A stretch of 7,517 nt of DNA, taken from contig JADHTD010000125.1 of assembly GCA_016776525.1 (NCBI GenBank), positions 1 to 7,517 on the forward strand, read 5' to 3'. This document shows positions 5,397 to 7,517 of this stretch, in pieces (the first letter of the stretch is position 1; each line of letters starts with the position of its first letter). The translations under genes were made by a program, and so were the position numbers. This DNA comes from Rhodospirillales bacterium. GTDB taxonomy: Bacteria; Pseudomonadota; Alphaproteobacteria; Rhodospirillales; JADHTD01. The notes below the pieces were generated by a model. That model was not told the DNA's origin. It was given only the letters and a program-made list of their open reading frames with translations, and did not search any database.

Positions 5397-7517
5397 TCAC
5401 TCTGCGGCTTGTTTAAAATCGGGGTTTTGCGTGTTCCACAGGTGGCTGTAGATGGAACAGCTTTTCAATAGGTCGGCATGTTTTCCCTCATCGATGATCT
5501 TGCCTTCGTCAATGACCATGATTTTGTCGACATCAACCAGGGTCGATAAGCGGTGCGAGACGATGATCACCGTGCGGCCTTCGGCGATATGTTGGAGGTT
5601 GGCCTGCACGATGGCTTCACTTTCCGGATCGAGCGCACTGGTTGCTTCATCCATGATCAGGATGCGCGGCTGGCGCAACAAGGAGCGGGCAATGGCCAGG
5701 CGTTGTTTCTGTCCGCCCGACAGGTTGGCGGCGCCTTCATCGAGTTCGGTGTCGTAGCCTTGGGGCAGGCGTTGGATAAATTCATCGGCGCCGGCGATCT
5801 TGGCCGCCGAGACGATGTCGGCAAAGGCGGAGTCGGGCCGGGTGATGGCGATGTTTTCGCGCACCGTGCCCTTGAACAGGAAGCTTTCCTGGAGGACGAC
5901 GCCGGTATTCATGCGCAGGTGGGCGAGGTCGATCTCGCGCATGTCGACGCCGTCGATTCGGATGATTCCCGATCCGGGTTTATAGAGCCCCTGGAGCACG
6001 CGCAGCAGCGAGCTTTTGCCGGAACCGGATCGCCCGACGACGCCGATCACCTGACCGGCGTCGATGGAAAGGGAAACATTATCCAGGGCCGGCGGTCCGT
6101 CGGCGCCGTAACGGAAGGTGACGCCGTCGAATTCAATGGCGCCCTTGATTTTAGGCGTCAGGCCGCCGGTCGAGGACTGTTCCGGTTTTCTGTTCATGAT
6201 CTCGCCCAGCATCTTCACCGACAGCGAGGCTTGTTCGAATTCATTGACCAGACCGACCAACTGGATCAGCGGGCCGCTGACCCGCATGGCCAGCATGTTG
6301 AAAGCAATCAGGGCACCAACGCTGACGTCGCCGGTAAAGACCATCTGGGCGCCAAAGAAGATGATAGCCGCGGTCATGACCTGGCCCAGGTACTTGGTCA
6401 GGCCCTTGACCAGATGCGAAATTTTGCCGACCGAAAGCTGCATGGTGACAGCGCGGGCCGAGGTGTCGGCCCATTCACGGGCCTTGATCGGCTCGGTGGC
6501 CAGGGCCTTCACCGTTTCCATGCCGCCGATGGTTTCGACCAACAACGACTGGCGCTTGCCTTCGGCTTTATAAAGAGCCTGCAAGCGCTTCCGGTAGGGG
6601 CCTTTGATGAACAGCGTGATGGCGCCGATGACGGCGGTGAAGCCCAGCACGATCCAGGTCAGGGTCGCCGAATAGAAAAACAGGATCGGCAGGTAGATGA
6701 CCATGGCCGTCGAATCCAAGAGCGTCAGGAACATGCGCCCGGTGAGGAATTCGCGCACCGTGCCGGTCTGCTGCATATGCTTGGTCAGGGTGCCCGCCGA
6801 GGTGCCGCGGAAAAAATCGATGGGCAGGCTCATCAGCTTGCCGAAGGTCCGCGTCGCCACCCGCACATCCATCTTGCCGGTGGCATGCAGCAGCAACAGC
6901 CCGCGCAGGTATTCAATAATGGCGTTAAAGGTAAAGGCGACAAAGACGCCGCCGGCCAACACATAGAGCGTGTCGATGGCCTGGTTGCCGATAACCTTAT
7001 CCAGCGTGATCTGGAAGAACACCGGCGAGGCCAAGGCCAGCACGTGCATCAACAGGGCGGCCAGTCCGACTTCGGCGAACAGGCTTTTGTGGCGCAGCGC
7101 CTCGGGAATGAACCAGCGGAAGCCGAAAGGTTGTTCCTCGTCGGTCATCTGGAAGGATTTCTTGAGAAAGACGATCTCACCGCCCCAGGCCTTTTCCAGG
7201 GTCTCACGGTCGACGCGGATCATGTCGGCGCCTTCGGACATGGGATCGAGAACCAGGGCCACCGGCTCTTCGCCTTCCTTGGCCGGCGACAGGGCGGCAA
7301 TGACCACCCAGTTGCCGTTCTTCAGGCGGCACAGCACGGGAAAAGCCTTGCCGACGCGGGCCAGGTCGTCCCAGGAGACTTTCTTGGAGTTGCTCTTGAG
7401 GCCGATGTCCTGGGCGATGCGGATGAGGCGCCGGGTCTCCGGTTCCTCGGTCAGGGCATAATCATGGGTGATGCGCTCGACGGTGGTGTGCACACCGTGG
7501 CGGCGGGCGGTCAGGAC
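5397..7517 (-). CDS. HlyB-type type I secretion ABC transporter, permease/ATPase with degenerate C39-like domain (5' end cut by window)
   Basis: This inner-membrane exporter would use ATP to push an unfolded protein through a type I channel with the HlyD-like adaptor encoded next to it. A GTG at 7493 would give 698 residues, but the frame stays open to the edge (V-L-T-A-R-R-H-G), and that segment matches the start of a C39-like domain, so the real start is outside. Residue numbers here count from the GTG. Residues 1 to about 110 resemble the C39 peptidase fold. The position of the catalytic His is Asn61 (G-N-W-V-V), while the LDP Asp83 remains, so it is probably a non-cleaving, HlyB-like domain; the catalytic Cys position lies off the window. 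Membrane helices lie at about 138-160, 174-200, 257-298 and 371-415. The ATPase is complete: Walker A GRSGSGKS 487-494, Q-loop Gln535, signature LSGGQ 591-595, Walker B ILIMDE 611-616, SALD 619-622 and His647. The family is secure; the substrate is unknown, with RTX-type proteins the usual cargo. Confidence 0.95.
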   Translation of the reverse strand, partial: VLTARRHGVHTTVERITHDYALTEEPETRRLIRIAQDIGLKSNSKKVSWDDLARVGKAFPVLCRLKNGNWVVIAALSPAKEGEEPVALVLDPMSEGADMIRVDRETLEKAWGGEIVFLKKSFQMTDEEQPFGFRWFIPEALRHKSLFAEVGLAALLMHVLALASPVFFQITLDKVIGNQAIDTLYVLAGGVFVAFTFNAIIEYLRGLLLLHATGKMDVRVATRTFGKLMSLPIDFFRGTSAGTLTKHMQQTGTVREFLTGRMFLTLLDSTAMVIYLPILFFYSATLTWIVLGFTAVIGAITLFIKGPYRKRLQALYKAEGKRQSLLVETIGGMETVKALATEPIKAREWADTSARAVTMQLSVGKISHLVKGLTKYLGQVMTAAIIFFGAQMVFTGDVSVGALIAFNMLAMRVSGPLIQLVGLVNEFEQASLSVKMLGEIMNRKPEQSSTGGLTPKIKGAIEFDGVTFRYGADGPPALDNVSLSIDAGQVIGVVGRSGSGKSSLLRVLQGLYKPGSGIIRIDGVDMREIDLAHLRMNTGVVLQESFLFKGTVRENIAITRPDSAFADIVSAAKIAGADEFIQRLPQGYDTELDEGAANLSGGQKQRLAIARSLLRQPRILIMDEATSALDPESEAIVQANLQHIAEGRTVIIVSHRLSTLVDVDKIMVIDEGKIIDEGKHADLLKSCSIYSHLWNTQNPDFKQAAE

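Noticed and set aside
4601..5416. 271-codon open frame on the plus strand opposite the adaptor gene
   Set aside because: It mirrors the codon pattern of the adaptor and has no recognisable motif; the minus-strand protein is clearly real.

Overview
The window is almost entirely coding, with all genes on the minus strand, and appears to be the middle of one operon. The base composition (moderately high G+C by eye) and the type I secretion proteins suggest a Gram-negative bacterium, most likely a proteobacterium. An alphaproteobacterium is my best guess, but that is inference from gene style and not from a marker gene.

Read in the direction of transcription, from the right edge to the left, there are three genes. 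(1) Positions 7517-5397 hold a HlyB-type ABC exporter (permease plus ATPase) with a degenerate C39-peptidase-like N-terminal domain; its true start lies beyond the right edge. (2) Seven bases later, 5389-3557 encodes a HlyD-type membrane-fusion adaptor that carries an extra N-terminal cyclic-nucleotide-binding (CRP-like) domain on the cytoplasmic side. (3) Thirty bases after that, 3526-1 is one uninterrupted frame of 1175 codons starting at GTG and running off the left edge. It encodes a large sensor histidine kinase with a signal peptide, four tandem periplasmic solute-binding (Venus-flytrap, SBP_bac_3-type) domains, one membrane helix, a HisKA domain and the beginning of the ATPase domain.

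Genes 1 and 2 would form the inner-membrane part of a type I secretion system; an outer-membrane TolC-like partner and the exported substrate are not in the window. Gene 3 would sense small molecules in the periplasm and signal by phosphotransfer. The close spacing suggests the exporter and the sensor are made together. The most unusual points are the cyclic-nucleotide domain fused to the adaptor and the four-domain sensory array on the kinase, which together suggest an export system with two separate inputs: an intracellular nucleotide and extracellular small molecules. This link is a hypothesis.

I saw no RNA genes, mobile elements, CRISPR arrays, promoters or terminators. The only non-coding DNA is the two short gaps of 7 and 30 bases.
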